Notes: generated from the sequence alone by a model not told the origin. 41,645 nt of DNA from Thermoguttaceae bacterium (GCA_017408405.1 JAFQUP010000149.1:1-41645), one strand, 5' to 3'. Positions 26,318 to 35,918 are shown, counted from the stretch's first letter. Numbers and translations: made by a program.

Positions 26318-26337
26318 AAATCCAGACAGGAGATACC

Positions 26338-27654
26338 ATGAAAGGGTATTTATTCGTATATACGCTGACGATTCTGGGAATGTTCTGCTCCCTGTTCGCA
26401 CCATTTTTGGGAATCTGCGTCTACATTTTATTCGCAGTAATGTCCCCCAATGCCCTCTGGTATTACTCTTTGGATGAAACGTTCCTGAATTCCGGGCTTG
26501 GTTTTTCAGAAGTCGTTGCCTATCCGACTATCATCGGCTGGTTTCTTGGTCACTGCGGCAATCTGAATATTGGCAAGGCGTTACTCCCGCTCACGTGCCT
26601 GATCGGGTACACTTTGTGGGTCGTCTTTTCCTCAATCGCAACCGGCTGGAACCCAATGGGACAGGTTCAGATCCTGATGAACATCCGCCTTCTTCTGGCA
26701 ATCATCATCGTTCTTTCCCTTTGCGATACGGTTCGCCGCCTTCGCTTGCTGGTTTGGCTTCTGGTTTTCGGATCAGGATTTATCGCTTACGAATTAAACG
26801 TATCCTATCTTCAGGGATTCAATCGCCTTCAAATGACGGGTTACGCGGGAATGGACAATAACTTCTTCGCGGTCTCCATGGTCGTTGGTTTTGTCCTCGC
26901 GCTTTTCACGGGACTTTCCGAAAAAAACATCATGCTCAAAGGTCTCGCCTTCTTCGCGGCACTGCTTCAGGCTCACGTCATCATGTTCTCCATGTCGCGA
27001 GGCGGTATGCTTGGTCTGCTCATTGCCGTGATACTGACATTCATGGTCATTCCCAAAACCTCCATGAATGTCAGTATTTTCGGAATCATATTTCTCGGCC
27101 TTTTCCTCCTCTTTGGTGAAAGTGCTCAGGAACGTTTCTTCTCCGCTTTTGAAAATATGGAAGACCTCGACGGTTCCGCCCAATCCCGACTCTACAGTTG
27201 GGCAAACTGCGCAATCGTCATGAAAGAAAGACCTGTGTTCGGAGTTGGTGTTTCAAACTGGGTTCACTATACTACGAGCCGATTCGGCCTTCCTATTGAA
27301 GCGCACTCAACATGGTTCCAGGCCGCGGTAGACTCCGGTGTTCCTGCCCTCCTCTCTCTGCTTGGGTACTTCGGTTTTTCCGCCCTGCGAATGCTTCCAA
27401 TCATGTTTGGACGCCTTAAACTCCCCGACCCGCGTCTTCAAATTTACGCTCAAATGGTTTTCGTGGCCGTCATTTCCTATGGAATTTCCGCTCAGTTCGT
27501 CTCTCTGTACGCGATGGAAAGCGTGTTCTATACGATTGCGATTGGGTTGATTATCCTCAAATTGGTCTGGCTCCAAAAACTCGCAGATGATCAGCGTGAA
27601 ACCGAAGAAATGCTTACCCAGCAAAGAGAAATGGGCTATTCCAACGTTCGTTAA
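26338..27654 (+). CDS. O-antigen ligase / polymerase-like membrane protein
   Basis: A 438-residue protein with about 11 or 12 membrane helices and a larger periplasmic loop, the O-antigen ligase/Wzy-C layout. The loop contains ERPVFGVGVSNWVHY and EAHSTWFQAAVDSG, whose H-S-x-W segment matches the conserved ligase loop histidine. The N-terminal part (CVYILFAVMSPNALWYY) resembles exosortase-A-associated O-glycosylation ligases. It would polymerise or ligate the glycan at the periplasmic face. AGGAG lies eight bases before the ATG. Last gene of the polysaccharide set; no flippase or exporter gene is in the window. Confidence 0.85.
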   Translation: MKGYLFVYTLTILGMFCSLFAPFLGICVYILFAVMSPNALWYYSLDETFLNSGLGFSEVVAYPTIIGWFLGHCGNLNIGKALLPLTCLIGYTLWVVFSSIATGWNPMGQVQILMNIRLLLAIIIVLSLCDTVRRLRLLVWLLVFGSGFIAYELNVSYLQGFNRLQMTGYAGMDNNFFAVSMVVGFVLALFTGLSEKNIMLKGLAFFAALLQAHVIMFSMSRGGMLGLLIAVILTFMVIPKTSMNVSIFGIIFLGLFLLFGESAQERFFSAFENMEDLDGSAQSRLYSWANCAIVMKERPVFGVGVSNWVHYTTSRFGLPIEAHSTWFQAAVDSGVPALLSLLGYFGFSALRMLPIMFGRLKLPDPRLQIYAQMVFVAVISYGISAQFVSLYAMESVFYTIAIGLIILKLVWLQKLADDQRETEEMLTQQREMGYSNVR

Positions 27655-27725
27655 TACTCCAATTCCAGAAAAAACAGCGGGATTTTTTCGCTGTTTTCTC
27701 TTCACTTTCAAACACGCATAAGCTC

Positions 27726-28670
27726 ATGATTACGTTTTCACGACCTGTTCCCCAAAAATCAGACGAAGTTCTCAGGATTACTCTATTCGGAGCAATCGCG
27801 AACTTTTTCCTCGTCATTTTGAAATTCTTTGCCGGTTTTTGCGGAAACAGTTCTGTCATGGTAGCAGACGCGGTCCACAGCATGAGTGATTTCGTGACGG
27901 ATCTCGCGGTCATTATCGGTGCCCGATACTGGGAACAGCCGGCAGATTCCACTCACCCGTACGGACACGCAAAGCTGGAAACGATCGTCACCCTCTTCAT
28001 CGGAGTCATTCTCGCGCTGGCAGGACTCCGTTTAATGGGTGGAGCAATCTCTACCCTCCATTCACTCATCACGGATGATAATTTCCACCAGCCAATTCCA
28101 GGAAAAATCGCGCTCATCGCGGCCGGAATTTCAATTATCGTCAAAGAGATTCTTTACCAAATCACTGCCCGAACAGGACGGAAAATTCGTTCATCTGCCG
28201 TTGTCGCGAACGCGTGGCATCATCGGAGCGACGCCCTAAGCTCCATTCCCGCCTTTGGCGCTATTGGATTTTGTTGTCTTTGGGGAGAACGTTACGCGTT
28301 TCTGGATCCGGTTGCCACGATTTTAGTCGGAGGCATGATCCTTTACACCGCGTGGCTGATTATTTATCCAACCTTCGGAACTCTCATGGATGCCGGGGCT
28401 TCTCAGGAAATCATCCATAAAATTTCCACGGTTGTCCAATCCGTGCCAGGCGCGAACAATCCGCACAAAATCCGAACCAGAAGCATGGGAGAAGGATACG
28501 ACGTGGATCTTCATGTCTGGGTAGATGGAAACACAACCGTTTTTGAAAGCCACTGCCTCGCGCATTCCATTGAGCAAAAACTAAAAGAAGTCAAGGAACT
28601 TCAAATTCTGGATGTCATTATCCACATTGAACCAATTCATGATACAGACTGCTCAAATGACCAGCTCTAA
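27726..28670 (+). CDS. Cation diffusion facilitator (CDF) metal efflux protein
   Basis: A 314-residue secondary metal/proton antiporter exporting Zn2+, Fe2+, Mn2+ or similar from the cytoplasm. Six membrane helices are followed by a cytoplasmic domain from about 215. The metal site is formed by DAVHSMSD (48-55, His51/Asp55 in TM2) and HHRSD (164-168, TM5). HPYGHAKLE (76-84) is the conserved post-TM2 motif. The C-terminal ferredoxin-like domain contains DVDLHVWVDG and IHIEP, both standard. Metal preference cannot be set from sequence alone. It lies 71 bases after the ligase-like gene without an obvious SD, and ends at a strong bidirectional terminator. Confidence 0.92.
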   Translation: MITFSRPVPQKSDEVLRITLFGAIANFFLVILKFFAGFCGNSSVMVADAVHSMSDFVTDLAVIIGARYWEQPADSTHPYGHAKLETIVTLFIGVILALAGLRLMGGAISTLHSLITDDNFHQPIPGKIALIAAGISIIVKEILYQITARTGRKIRSSAVVANAWHHRSDALSSIPAFGAIGFCCLWGERYAFLDPVATILVGGMILYTAWLIIYPTFGTLMDAGASQEIIHKISTVVQSVPGANNPHKIRTRSMGEGYDVDLHVWVDGNTTVFESHCLAHSIEQKLKEVKELQILDVIIHIEPIHDTDCSNDQL

Positions 28671-28689
28671 ATTTCTGTTTATCTTAAAC

Positions 28690-28723
28690 AAAAGCCTGGA
28701 AATATGGTAATTTCCAGGCTTTT
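28690..28723. terminator. Bidirectional intrinsic terminator
   Basis: A perfect 14-bp stem (28690-28703 with 28710-28723) and a six-base loop, with A and T tracts in the stem ends. It serves the convergent CDF and MMPL genes. Confidence 0.88.
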
Positions 28724-28757
28724 CGCGACTTATTCCCAATCAGGCCAATCCAGTTTC

Positions 28758-31709
28758 TTAACGGACTTCTTCATCTCCGTCTATTCGGAACGGATCCTCC
28801 GCCAATCGGGAAACCTCTTTTTCAGCAACACTCTCTGAAACTGGGTTCTCCACAGGCGAGACCAAAGCGGCAGCCGCGTTCCCTTTCTGTCTTCTCTTGG
28901 CAAACATCAATCCGCCGCTGAGGGTTAAAATGGACGGCAGGTAAATTAAGTCTCCAAATAGTGCCATGAAGAGCAGTAACAGCATCATCACCCCAAAATA
29001 AAGTGTCGGCGTGAAGGTACTGAACGCAAAGACGGAAAGTCCCAATGCCGCGACAAAGGTAGACTGGGTCATTGCAGTCGCGCAGCGCCGATAGGCCGAA
29101 AGAGCCGCCTCGCGATGAACCAGCCCCTCATCCAGAGCACGCCGATACCAGGTAAGGTAGTGAATGGTATCGTCCGTCGCGATACCGAGTGCCACGGAAG
29201 CGGTCATCATAGCCCCCAGGTCACAAAGTACCCCGAGCCAAGCCATCATACCGAAAACGACCGCAATCGGAAATACGTTCGGAATCATGGCCAAAAAACC
29301 GCCAATCACGCTTTTGAGCATAATCATCATGATGATTGAAATCGTAACGAAAGCCATCAAAATACTTTGATAAAGACTTCGCATCAATTCATGCTGCGTT
29401 TTATAAACAAGCGGAACAGACCCGGTATAGATAGCCTGAACAGGCGCGTCTTTTCCCGGTTCTCCCATATTTTTCTCCGCGAGCCACTTCTCCACGACGG
29501 GATCGACCGTTTTACGCAGCTCATTGACAAAATCTCCATAGTCCACATCCGTTAAAGCCTTCACGCGGCACGTAATCCGGAAAAGTTCATCCCCGTTACT
29601 CACTTGCCACTGATAGACCCTGCGTTCAATCTCCGCGAGCTCTTCCGTACTAAAGAGATTTCCTTCCTGCGCTTTTCCGATTCCTGCCCTTAACTCTTCC
29701 AGGTTCGTCATTCCCGCTTCTATGGCTTTCTCTGCCAGTTCCGCGGGAATTTCCATTTCAGCCAGGGACGGACTCAGGTTTTTCTCCCCATTCTTTTTAG
29801 CTCTATCGCGATACTTACGTTCCGCCGCCTCAAGATCCTGAACGACATTATCTTTAAGAACCGGGTAGTTACGCAATACCTGTCCGTTCCATCCCGCTCT
29901 TTCCGCGGCGGTTCCTGCCATCGGATCAGGAAGCATCGTCACGGCTGAAATGACACCGCCCACCTGCTTTTCCTCCGCGACAGAAGTCCTTTTCGTATTA
30001 AAGAAAAGTTTGTGCTTCATGTACGGCGGAGGCGCGTCTGGAGTACCAATCCGTTTATCAACCAGTGATTCCTGAATCGCTTCAACCGCCTCCTGAACCA
30101 GAAGAAGACGTCCTTTGAAATTCTCTTCCACTCGCTCGTTATCGAAACGAATCAACACTTCCATCGGGACAAGCGGCCCAAGATTCTCCTCAAGCCAGGT
30201 ATAGTCACGAATAATCGTCGTGTCTGACTTAAAGAAATTCATGAGCTTAACCGACGGCAGCAGCTGGGGAAGTCCCGCGAATCCCATGACAAGCAGCAGC
30301 GAACAAAACGTCATCACAAGATACGGATGCCAGATAATAAAATGTCCAATCTTCTGCCATTGGGCGCCAATTACGTCCTTCCTTTCTATCTTTTCGCCGC
30401 TGTTTGCCTTTGCCGCCATCTTTTCCGCAAAACGATGTGACGGGAAAAGCTGAAGATAGGAAGGCAAAAAGAGAAAAATAAAGAAAAGTGAAATAATGAC
30501 TCCAAGCCCTGAATAAAGTCCAAAGTTCCAAATAGGAAGCAGATTACTGGTCATCAGTGAGAAAAGTCCCAAAGTAGTCGTAACCGCGGAAACCACTACC
30601 GGCACAAAAGCCAGCTTGACAGCGTGTTCTACTGCCCCATGAACACCTCCCACTTCTTCAAGCGCGTCATGGTAGTAGTTGATGAAGTGAATGGAGCTTG
30701 ACATGGTAAGGACGTAAACCAGCGGCGGCATGGACAGCATGATCGCGTCCGTTGACGCCCCCGTAAAGTTCACAAGCGAAAGAGCAAAACCCGTCGCCAT
30801 TAAAGCGGAAGCAAAGACAACCAGCACCAACCGGAAACTTCGCAAACAAAGACTGGCAATGACAAAACCCACGACAGCCGCCATCCACGCGAGACGCAGC
30901 AGCGTTCGGTTTCCTTCCACGTCAATCGAAACATTATCCACGGGGGGACCGCCTAAATGAAGCTGAGAGGGCTGAAGCCCCGGCAACACGATTAAATCCT
31001 CCGGAGGAATCGCCTCACGCTGAAGCTCCGCCTCCGTCGGCTTATTCGGCACCGCGAGTTTAATAATACGCTCCTGGAAAATTGGCGGTTCTTTCACCAC
31101 TTCCTTTCCTTCCAGCTCTTTTAAAATTCCCTCCGCGGCAGCAAGCTCTTCCGGAGTTAACGTGCGGCGGTCAAACACAAATTCTTTACGTGCCATGCGG
31201 TAAATTTCACCAACAGCACCTTTCATGTTCTCGCCTTCACTGCCCGGCCGCATATAGATCAGAATCGATGTCTTCACGCCATCCATCCCAATCAAAGAGC
31301 CTTTCAACCGTCCAATCGCTTCCTCATATTTCAGCGAACTTCCTTCAGAAAGCGTTTTCGCCAATTCTGTTCCGGAGGCGCAATTCTCAAAAAAACGCAG
31401 GTTGAAATCCTCGTTCACCACCTCATTCCTGGCGTCACGACGAGGCATAAGACGATGTTTCATCACCTCGATGCGCGGGTCATACAGTGAGCAGCCGTCC
31501 CAGCTCATCAGAATAAACTGTTCATTGGGAAAATTCTGCTGAAACCATGTGTGGAGAGCTGCTTCCGGTGTACCCTCCGGAAGCCACTCTTTCATGCTGT
31601 TCCGGACATTTTCCAGCGTTCTCTTGACTCCAACCATCATAATTGGAAGTGAAAACGCGAGAAGTACCAGAATGAGAAGCGCGTACTTTTCAAAAAATGT
31701 TTTTTTCAT
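28758..31709 (-). CDS. MMPL/RND-family exporter
   Basis: A 983-residue RND-superfamily permease of the MMPL/HAE3 kind. One N-terminal helix (about 6-27) is followed by a large periplasmic domain, then two blocks of five or six helices, the first near 280-430 and the second near 800-950, separated by a second large periplasmic domain. GIATDDTIHYLTWYRRAL in the second block is the conserved D-D-x-x-H/Y proton-relay region. Likely cargo is lipid or hydrophobic small molecules. The frame opens 27 bases earlier at a TTG, but GGAAA before ATG 31709 and the MKKTFFEKY start favour the shorter form. No membrane-fusion or TolC partner is adjacent, consistent with MMPL. Confidence 0.88.
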   Translation of the reverse strand: MKKTFFEKYALLILVLLAFSLPIMMVGVKRTLENVRNSMKEWLPEGTPEAALHTWFQQNFPNEQFILMSWDGCSLYDPRIEVMKHRLMPRRDARNEVVNEDFNLRFFENCASGTELAKTLSEGSSLKYEEAIGRLKGSLIGMDGVKTSILIYMRPGSEGENMKGAVGEIYRMARKEFVFDRRTLTPEELAAAEGILKELEGKEVVKEPPIFQERIIKLAVPNKPTEAELQREAIPPEDLIVLPGLQPSQLHLGGPPVDNVSIDVEGNRTLLRLAWMAAVVGFVIASLCLRSFRLVLVVFASALMATGFALSLVNFTGASTDAIMLSMPPLVYVLTMSSSIHFINYYHDALEEVGGVHGAVEHAVKLAFVPVVVSAVTTTLGLFSLMTSNLLPIWNFGLYSGLGVIISLFFIFLFLPSYLQLFPSHRFAEKMAAKANSGEKIERKDVIGAQWQKIGHFIIWHPYLVMTFCSLLLVMGFAGLPQLLPSVKLMNFFKSDTTIIRDYTWLEENLGPLVPMEVLIRFDNERVEENFKGRLLLVQEAVEAIQESLVDKRIGTPDAPPPYMKHKLFFNTKRTSVAEEKQVGGVISAVTMLPDPMAGTAAERAGWNGQVLRNYPVLKDNVVQDLEAAERKYRDRAKKNGEKNLSPSLAEMEIPAELAEKAIEAGMTNLEELRAGIGKAQEGNLFSTEELAEIERRVYQWQVSNGDELFRITCRVKALTDVDYGDFVNELRKTVDPVVEKWLAEKNMGEPGKDAPVQAIYTGSVPLVYKTQHELMRSLYQSILMAFVTISIIMMIMLKSVIGGFLAMIPNVFPIAVVFGMMAWLGVLCDLGAMMTASVALGIATDDTIHYLTWYRRALDEGLVHREAALSAYRRCATAMTQSTFVAALGLSVFAFSTFTPTLYFGVMMLLLLFMALFGDLIYLPSILTLSGGLMFAKRRQKGNAAAALVSPVENPVSESVAEKEVSRLAEDPFRIDGDEEVR

Positions 31710-32074
31710 ATCGTTTCCGACCTGGAAAAATTTCAATATGATTTCATCATTCCATCTTTTTAAAAACAGAATAAAAAATCATGTTTAAAAAGGCATACTG
31801 ATCGCAGAAGATAATTCCCTACAATCCGCAAAATCCATCTTTTATCACCTTCTTAAATATAACATTTTTTTTCGTTTTCGTCCATGGAAAAACCGCTTTT
31901 TTCAGGCTTTTTTCTCAAATTTCAGGCAATTTAACAAAAAATAAATAAACAAACAAGCGTTAAAATTTGCTCAATTTTTTCATCTTAACAAAAGAAAAAT
32001 TTTAAAGAAAAAAAAGAGTACAAAAAATAGATAAAACAAGAAAAATCAACAAAATATTCCAATAAAAGAAAAAA
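31710..32074. other. AT-rich intergenic region
   Basis: Some 365 bases between the MMPL start and the pckA terminator. It is very AT-rich with A tracts (31930-32070). I see no gene, strong promoter or stable structure. Confidence 0.6.
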
Positions 32075-32108
32075 AGGGAAAAGGCTTTAAATAGAAAACC
32101 TTTTCCCT
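32063..32108 (-). terminator. Intrinsic terminator of pckA
   Basis: A 10-bp stem AGGGAAAAGG / CCTTTTCCCT (32075-32084 with 32099-32108) is followed on the reverse strand by TTTTTCTTTTATT, about 70 bases after the pckA stop. Confidence 0.85.
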
Positions 32109-32179
32109 CTTGTTTATGATAAATTCTCACTCCGAATCGGGTTCAGCCTAAGCTGAACTTCACACAGAAACTGAACCGC

Positions 32180-33748
32180 TCACATCGGACCGCCTGCCGC
32201 AATCTCGGGAGCAGCATCCGCGTATTTCTCAAAATTGGCTTTGAACGCTTCCGCGAGTTTTTTGGCTGTTTCGTCATACTTCGCCTTGTCTATCCAGCAT
32301 TCACGCGGAATCAGGACATCTTCCGGAACTCCCGGACAAATCGTCGGAACATAAAGCCCAAAAATCGGATCCTGATGAAGAGGCGACTTGGCCAATTCCC
32401 CGGAATGAATCGCGTCAATAATAGCACGGGTATGCTTGATGGACATACGCTTTCCAACTCCGTATCCACCGCCTGCCCAGCCGGTATTAACGAGCCACGC
32501 GTTGGAACCGTACGTTTTCATGCGATCCGCCAGCAGTTCGGCGTATTTCGTCGGATGCCAGACCAGGAAAGCGGCGCCGTAGCAGGCAGAAAAATCAGGC
32601 TGCGGCTCTTTAATTCCGACTTCCGTACCGGCAACTTTCGCGGTATAGCCGCTGATATAGTGGTACATAGCCTGCTCAGGAGTAAGTTTGCTGACCGGAG
32701 GAAGAACTCCAAACGCGTCACAGGTAAGGAGAATAATGTTTTTGGGATGTCCGCCGACCGCAGGAATTTTCGTGTTCGGAATGAAATCCAGCGGATAAGC
32801 CGCCCGGGTATTTTCAGTGAACGATTTATCGGCATAATCAACTTCTCTGGTGGTTGGATCCGCCACAACATTTTCCAAAACCGTTCCGAATTTGATCGCG
32901 TTGAAAATTTCCGGCTCGCTCTCTTTGGAAAGATTGATGCACTTCGCGTAACATCCGCCTTCGATATTGAACACGCCATTTTCAGTCCAGCAATGTTCGT
33001 CATCGCCGATGAGTCTGCGGTTCGCTTCGGTTGAAAGCGTCGTTTTTCCTGTTCCGGAAAGACCAAAGAAGAGTGAGACATCGCCATCCACGCCTTCATT
33101 GGCGGAGCAGTGCATGGAAAGCACATCCTGCTTCGGCATGAGGTAATTCATGATGGTGAAAACGCCCTTCTTCATCTCGCCGGCATACTGGGTACCAAGA
33201 ATGACAAATTCTCTGGCAGCAAAACTAAGAGAAACGCTCGTGCTGCTGGTATGGGTACCAATAGTCGGATCACACGGAAATTTACCCGCGTTAAAAATGA
33301 CATAATCCGGCTTGTCAAACTGTCGAAGCTCTTCTTCTGTCGGTACGATAAGCATATTACGCATAAAAAGCGCATGGTATGCCCGCGTACAGATAACACG
33401 AACCTTAACACGATATTTTTCATCCCAGCCGGCAAAACCATCAACAACATACAGACGGTCACAGGTATTGAAATAATCAATCGCACGCTGACGGTTATGC
33501 GCGAACGTAACGGCATCCGTCTTCATGTTGATGCTGCCCCACCAAATATCCTGATCCGTTTCCGCATCTTCCACAATGCGTTTATCTTTCGGGCTGCGGC
33601 CAGTTTTCACGCCGGAATTTGTCATCAGCGCACCTGTACTGGAAATTTCAGCTGCATCGTGAGCAAGCGCCTCGGCGTAAAGGACTGCCGGTACCGCGTT
33701 CCGAAATATATTTTCCTGCGTAATGCCATACTGTGAAAGAAGATTCAT
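32180..33748 (-). CDS. pckA: Phosphoenolpyruvate carboxykinase (ATP)
   Basis: Converts oxaloacetate and ATP to PEP and CO2 for gluconeogenesis, or runs in reverse in fermentative anaerobes to fix CO2 and gain ATP. 522 residues from [10 protein letters not shown]. Signatures: TGRSPKDK (near 49-56), [18 protein letters not shown], the kinase loop [11 protein letters not shown] (229-239) and the late [14 protein letters not shown] (substrate/metal site). The P-loop type with GTGKT and the length identify the ATP-dependent family, not the GTP one. GGGAG eight bases before ATG 33748 fixes the start; the frame opens five codons earlier. A structured leader and a C-tract promoter lie upstream. Confidence 0.95.
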   Translation of the reverse strand: MNLLSQYGITQENIFRNAVPAVLYAEALAHDAAEISSTGALMTNSGVKTGRSPKDKRIVEDAETDQDIWWGSINMKTDAVTFAHNRQRAIDYFNTCDRLYVVDGFAGWDEKYRVKVRVICTRAYHALFMRNMLIVPTEEELRQFDKPDYVIFNAGKFPCDPTIGTHTSSTSVSLSFAAREFVILGTQYAGEMKKGVFTIMNYLMPKQDVLSMHCSANEGVDGDVSLFFGLSGTGKTTLSTEANRRLIGDDEHCWTENGVFNIEGGCYAKCINLSKESEPEIFNAIKFGTVLENVVADPTTREVDYADKSFTENTRAAYPLDFIPNTKIPAVGGHPKNIILLTCDAFGVLPPVSKLTPEQAMYHYISGYTAKVAGTEVGIKEPQPDFSACYGAAFLVWHPTKYAELLADRMKTYGSNAWLVNTGWAGGGYGVGKRMSIKHTRAIIDAIHSGELAKSPLHQDPIFGLYVPTICPGVPEDVLIPRECWIDKAKYDETAKKLAEAFKANFEKYADAAPEIAAGGPM

Positions 33749-33774
33749 GATCAGTTCTCCCATATTAAAATAAA

Positions 33775-33900
33775 ATGTGAAAAGCTCTTACCGTCGATGA
33801 CATACCAACGTCATCTCTGAACCCCAATCGGGTCTGCGGTCCAAGAGCGGTCTGTATTTGGGATGGGGATTCAGACCAAAAGTATCCACCATCGTCAAAT
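33775..33900 (-). promoter_or_regulatory. Structured 5' leader of pckA, candidate cis-regulatory RNA
   Basis: On the reverse strand several helices can form in about 130 bases. TCTGAATCCC (33875-33866) pairs with GGGGTTCAGA (33825-33816). Immediately after it, hairpin GATGAC (33815-33810) / GTCATC (33801-33796) forms. An outer GCTCTT / AAGAGC pair ends in TTTT before the ribosome site. GGTCTG / CAGACC within the first arm is an alternative that excludes the long helix. I recognise no known riboswitch class. Helices are seen; regulation is inferred. Confidence 0.5.
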
Positions 33901-33905
33901 CGTAA

Positions 33906-33940
33906 AGTATCGCATAATTTAAAATTATGAAAAGGGGGGG
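33906..33940 (-). promoter_or_regulatory. Putative pckA promoter with abutting C7 tract
   Basis: On the reverse strand CCCCCCC (33940-33934) is directly followed by the -35-like TTTTCA (33933-33928), a 16-base spacer and -10-like GATACT (33911-33906). Transcription would begin at the edge of the structured leader. Confidence 0.5.
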
Positions 33941-34128
33941 CAGGGGGACTTTTTATTCACTTTTAACTTTTTTTTAATATTTTCTTCTTTTTTTTGCTTT
34001 TTTTCCGCTAAATCCCTTGACTTTTCAGAGTACTTTTTTAAAATAAACAAAATCTGCTCATTAAGTAGATAAAAAACTATCAGTAAAAAAACATCATTCT
34101 TACCCTTTTTTTCGCAGTTTTCCAAAAC

Positions 34129-35304
34129 ATGACAAAAAAATTACCCATCTTCTCTATCTTAACTTTATCTGCCTTGCTTTTTCTACTTTTGGTCTCTCAC
34201 GCTCATGTCATTGCCTCAACGGAGATTTCTTCAAACGGTGAATCTGAAATTACCCAGCCAATGAAAGCAAGGACGGGGCATCACGAGAAAAAGTCCGCCT
34301 CCGCCAACAACCAATTCGAACGCTTTGAGTTCAACGGAATTGAAATGGCGGTTCCCATCCGTATCGTTCTCTACGCTCCAGACCGCCAAACGGCAGAAAC
34401 GGCCGCCGGCGAGGCTCTCGCGCGATTCCACGACCTGAACGGGTGCCTGAGCGACTATGACCCAAACAGTGAAATCCGAAAATTCTGCGACAACGCGCTT
34501 CCTGGAGAATTTATTCGTGTTAGCGATGACCTTTGGAACGTTCTGCGCGGCGCGGTTCAGCACGCGAAAATGTCCGGCGGCGCATTTGATCCAACGGTAG
34601 GCCAGGTCGTTCGTCTTTGGCGTCATGCCCGAAAATCGCATCGTCTTCCTCCGGAACAGAGACTTCGCGAAACGCTCAGGACTGTCGGTTGGGAAAATAT
34701 CCTCTTCGATGAATCCGCACAGGCAATCGCCCTTTCAGAAAACGGAGCCAAAAATCATGTGCGTCTTGACCTTGGCGGAATCGCGAAAGGGTACGCCATT
34801 GACGAAGCCCTGCGAACCATGCGGCTTTTAGGAGTTACCAGTGCTCTGATTGACGCGGGAGGAGACATTGGACTTGGCGATCCTCCGCCGGGGAAAAAAG
34901 GCTGGACGATTGCCGTCACGTCACTAAAAAAAGGAGAGCATCCGACAGATTTCTGGATTTTAAGCAATTGCGGCATCGCCAATTCCGGCGATATGTTTCA
35001 ATTTGTGGAAATTGACGGAAAGCGTTACTCGCACATTGTGGACCCTAAAACCGGTCTTGGGCTGACGAATAGATTGACCGTTTCCGTCATTGCCGCCAAT
35101 GCGGCAGACGCGGACGCGCTCGCCTCCGCGGTCAGTGTTCTGGGGCCAGAGCAGGGGATGAAACTCATCGAATCACTGCCCAACACGGAAGTTCAAATTC
35201 TTCAAATCTCTCCTGACGGCCAAATTATAAAATATGGAAAAAACGCAGATGTTTCCATTCCAGAATCTGATGAAAACAAAACAGTGAAGGGAAATCAGGA
35301 TTAA
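34129..35304 (+). CDS. apbE: FAD:protein FMN transferase (ApbE)
   Basis: A 391-residue exported flavin transferase that attaches FMN to a Thr/Ser of target proteins such as Na+-NQR/Rnf subunits, using FAD and Mg2+. A signal peptide or anchor occupies about 5-30, followed by a polar linker to 60. ApbE core motifs are in order: GGAFDPTVG (150-158), LDLGGIAKGYAID (213-225), AGGD (243-246), NSGD (285-288) and SHIVDPKTG (301-309, metal-site Asp). It has no lipobox Cys, unlike many ApbE proteins. No SD is visible. Its likely client, an Rnf or Nqr complex, is not in the window. Confidence 0.92.
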   Translation: MTKKLPIFSILTLSALLFLLLVSHAHVIASTEISSNGESEITQPMKARTGHHEKKSASANNQFERFEFNGIEMAVPIRIVLYAPDRQTAETAAGEALARFHDLNGCLSDYDPNSEIRKFCDNALPGEFIRVSDDLWNVLRGAVQHAKMSGGAFDPTVGQVVRLWRHARKSHRLPPEQRLRETLRTVGWENILFDESAQAIALSENGAKNHVRLDLGGIAKGYAIDEALRTMRLLGVTSALIDAGGDIGLGDPPPGKKGWTIAVTSLKKGEHPTDFWILSNCGIANSGDMFQFVEIDGKRYSHIVDPKTGLGLTNRLTVSVIAANAADADALASAVSVLGPEQGMKLIESLPNTEVQILQISPDGQIIKYGKNADVSIPESDENKTVKGNQD

Positions 35305-35404
35305 AATGAACGCTCCGGCGGACATGCTTGCGCAAACGAACTTACCTCGTGAACCCGCGCGAAAAGAAAGAATGGTTTCTGAAAGATTTTTCCTAAACGA
35401 ACAG

Positions 35405-35437
35405 AAAATAAAAAAGCCGAGCGCAACAGCACTCGGC
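35405..35437 (-). terminator. Terminator of the tRNA-Pro transcript
   Basis: GCCGAG (35416-35421) pairs with CTCGGC (35432-35437); on the reverse strand the stem runs into T6 then ATTTTC. It lies about 40 bases after the second tRNA-Pro. Confidence 0.8.
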
Positions 35438-35477
35438 AAGATATAAACTTTTTTCATAGGAAATTAAAATTCCTAAA

Positions 35478-35552
35478 TCGGGGCGACTGGATTTGAACCA
35501 GCGACCTCTGCGTCCCGAACGCAGCGCTCTAGCCAGGCTGAGCTACGCCCCG
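35478..35552 (-). tRNA. tRNA-Pro (anticodon CGG), copy 2
   Basis: 75 bases: acceptor CGGGGCG / CGCCCCG, anticodon stem CTGCG / CGCAG with loop TTCGGGA giving CGG and G37, and T loop TTCAAAT. CCA is not encoded. Identical to the copy at 35585-35659. Confidence 0.95.
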
Positions 35553-35584
35553 CAAGATTAAAACCTTAAAAGAAAAAATAAAAA

Positions 35585-35659
35585 TCGGGGCGACTGGATT
35601 TGAACCAGCGACCTCTGCGTCCCGAACGCAGCGCTCTAGCCAGGCTGAGCTACGCCCCG
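35585..35659 (-). tRNA. tRNA-Pro (anticodon CGG), copy 1
   Basis: 75 bases, same sequence as the copy at 35478-35552, and transcribed first. The 32-base spacer between the copies contains no other element. CCA is not encoded. Confidence 0.95.
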
Positions 35660-35744
35660 TAAAGGAATTAACCTTTAACGGTCATCAAAAGAAAGAACTA
35701 AAGCTCCATAATGGAAAAACATTCGTTTCTCTCAACAGTAGAAT

Positions 35745-35780
35745 GTTATACTCGATTTTTTAAAAAAAGCAATGGGGGGG
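35745..35780 (-). promoter_or_regulatory. tRNA-Pro promoter with abutting C7 tract
   Basis: On the reverse strand CCCCCCC (35780-35774), one base, -35 TTGCTT (35772-35767), a 16-base spacer and -10 TATAAC (35750-35745). It lies about 85 bases upstream of the first tRNA-Pro. Confidence 0.65.
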
Positions 35781-35836
35781 TGGGTGAAATTTCCCAAAAA
35801 ATTTCCTTTTTAGTGGCCAAATGTTTTTTAATACAG

Positions 35837-35842
35837 TATAAT
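35837..35842 (+). promoter_or_regulatory. Candidate -10 of the LysM gene
   Basis: TATAAT lies 76 bases before the LysM-protein start. No convincing -35 is present at the expected distance. Confidence 0.35.
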
Positions 35843-35918
35843 TAAGAAAAGAGTTTTTTATTTTCAAAAACAGTATCATGAAATCCCCAAAATTGGGATG
35901 GGTTTTCGGAGGCAGCTG

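Noticed and set aside
33925..34125. 66-codon Lys-rich frame between pckA and apbE
   Set aside because: AT-rich low-complexity translation without an SD, overlapping the C-tract promoter region.
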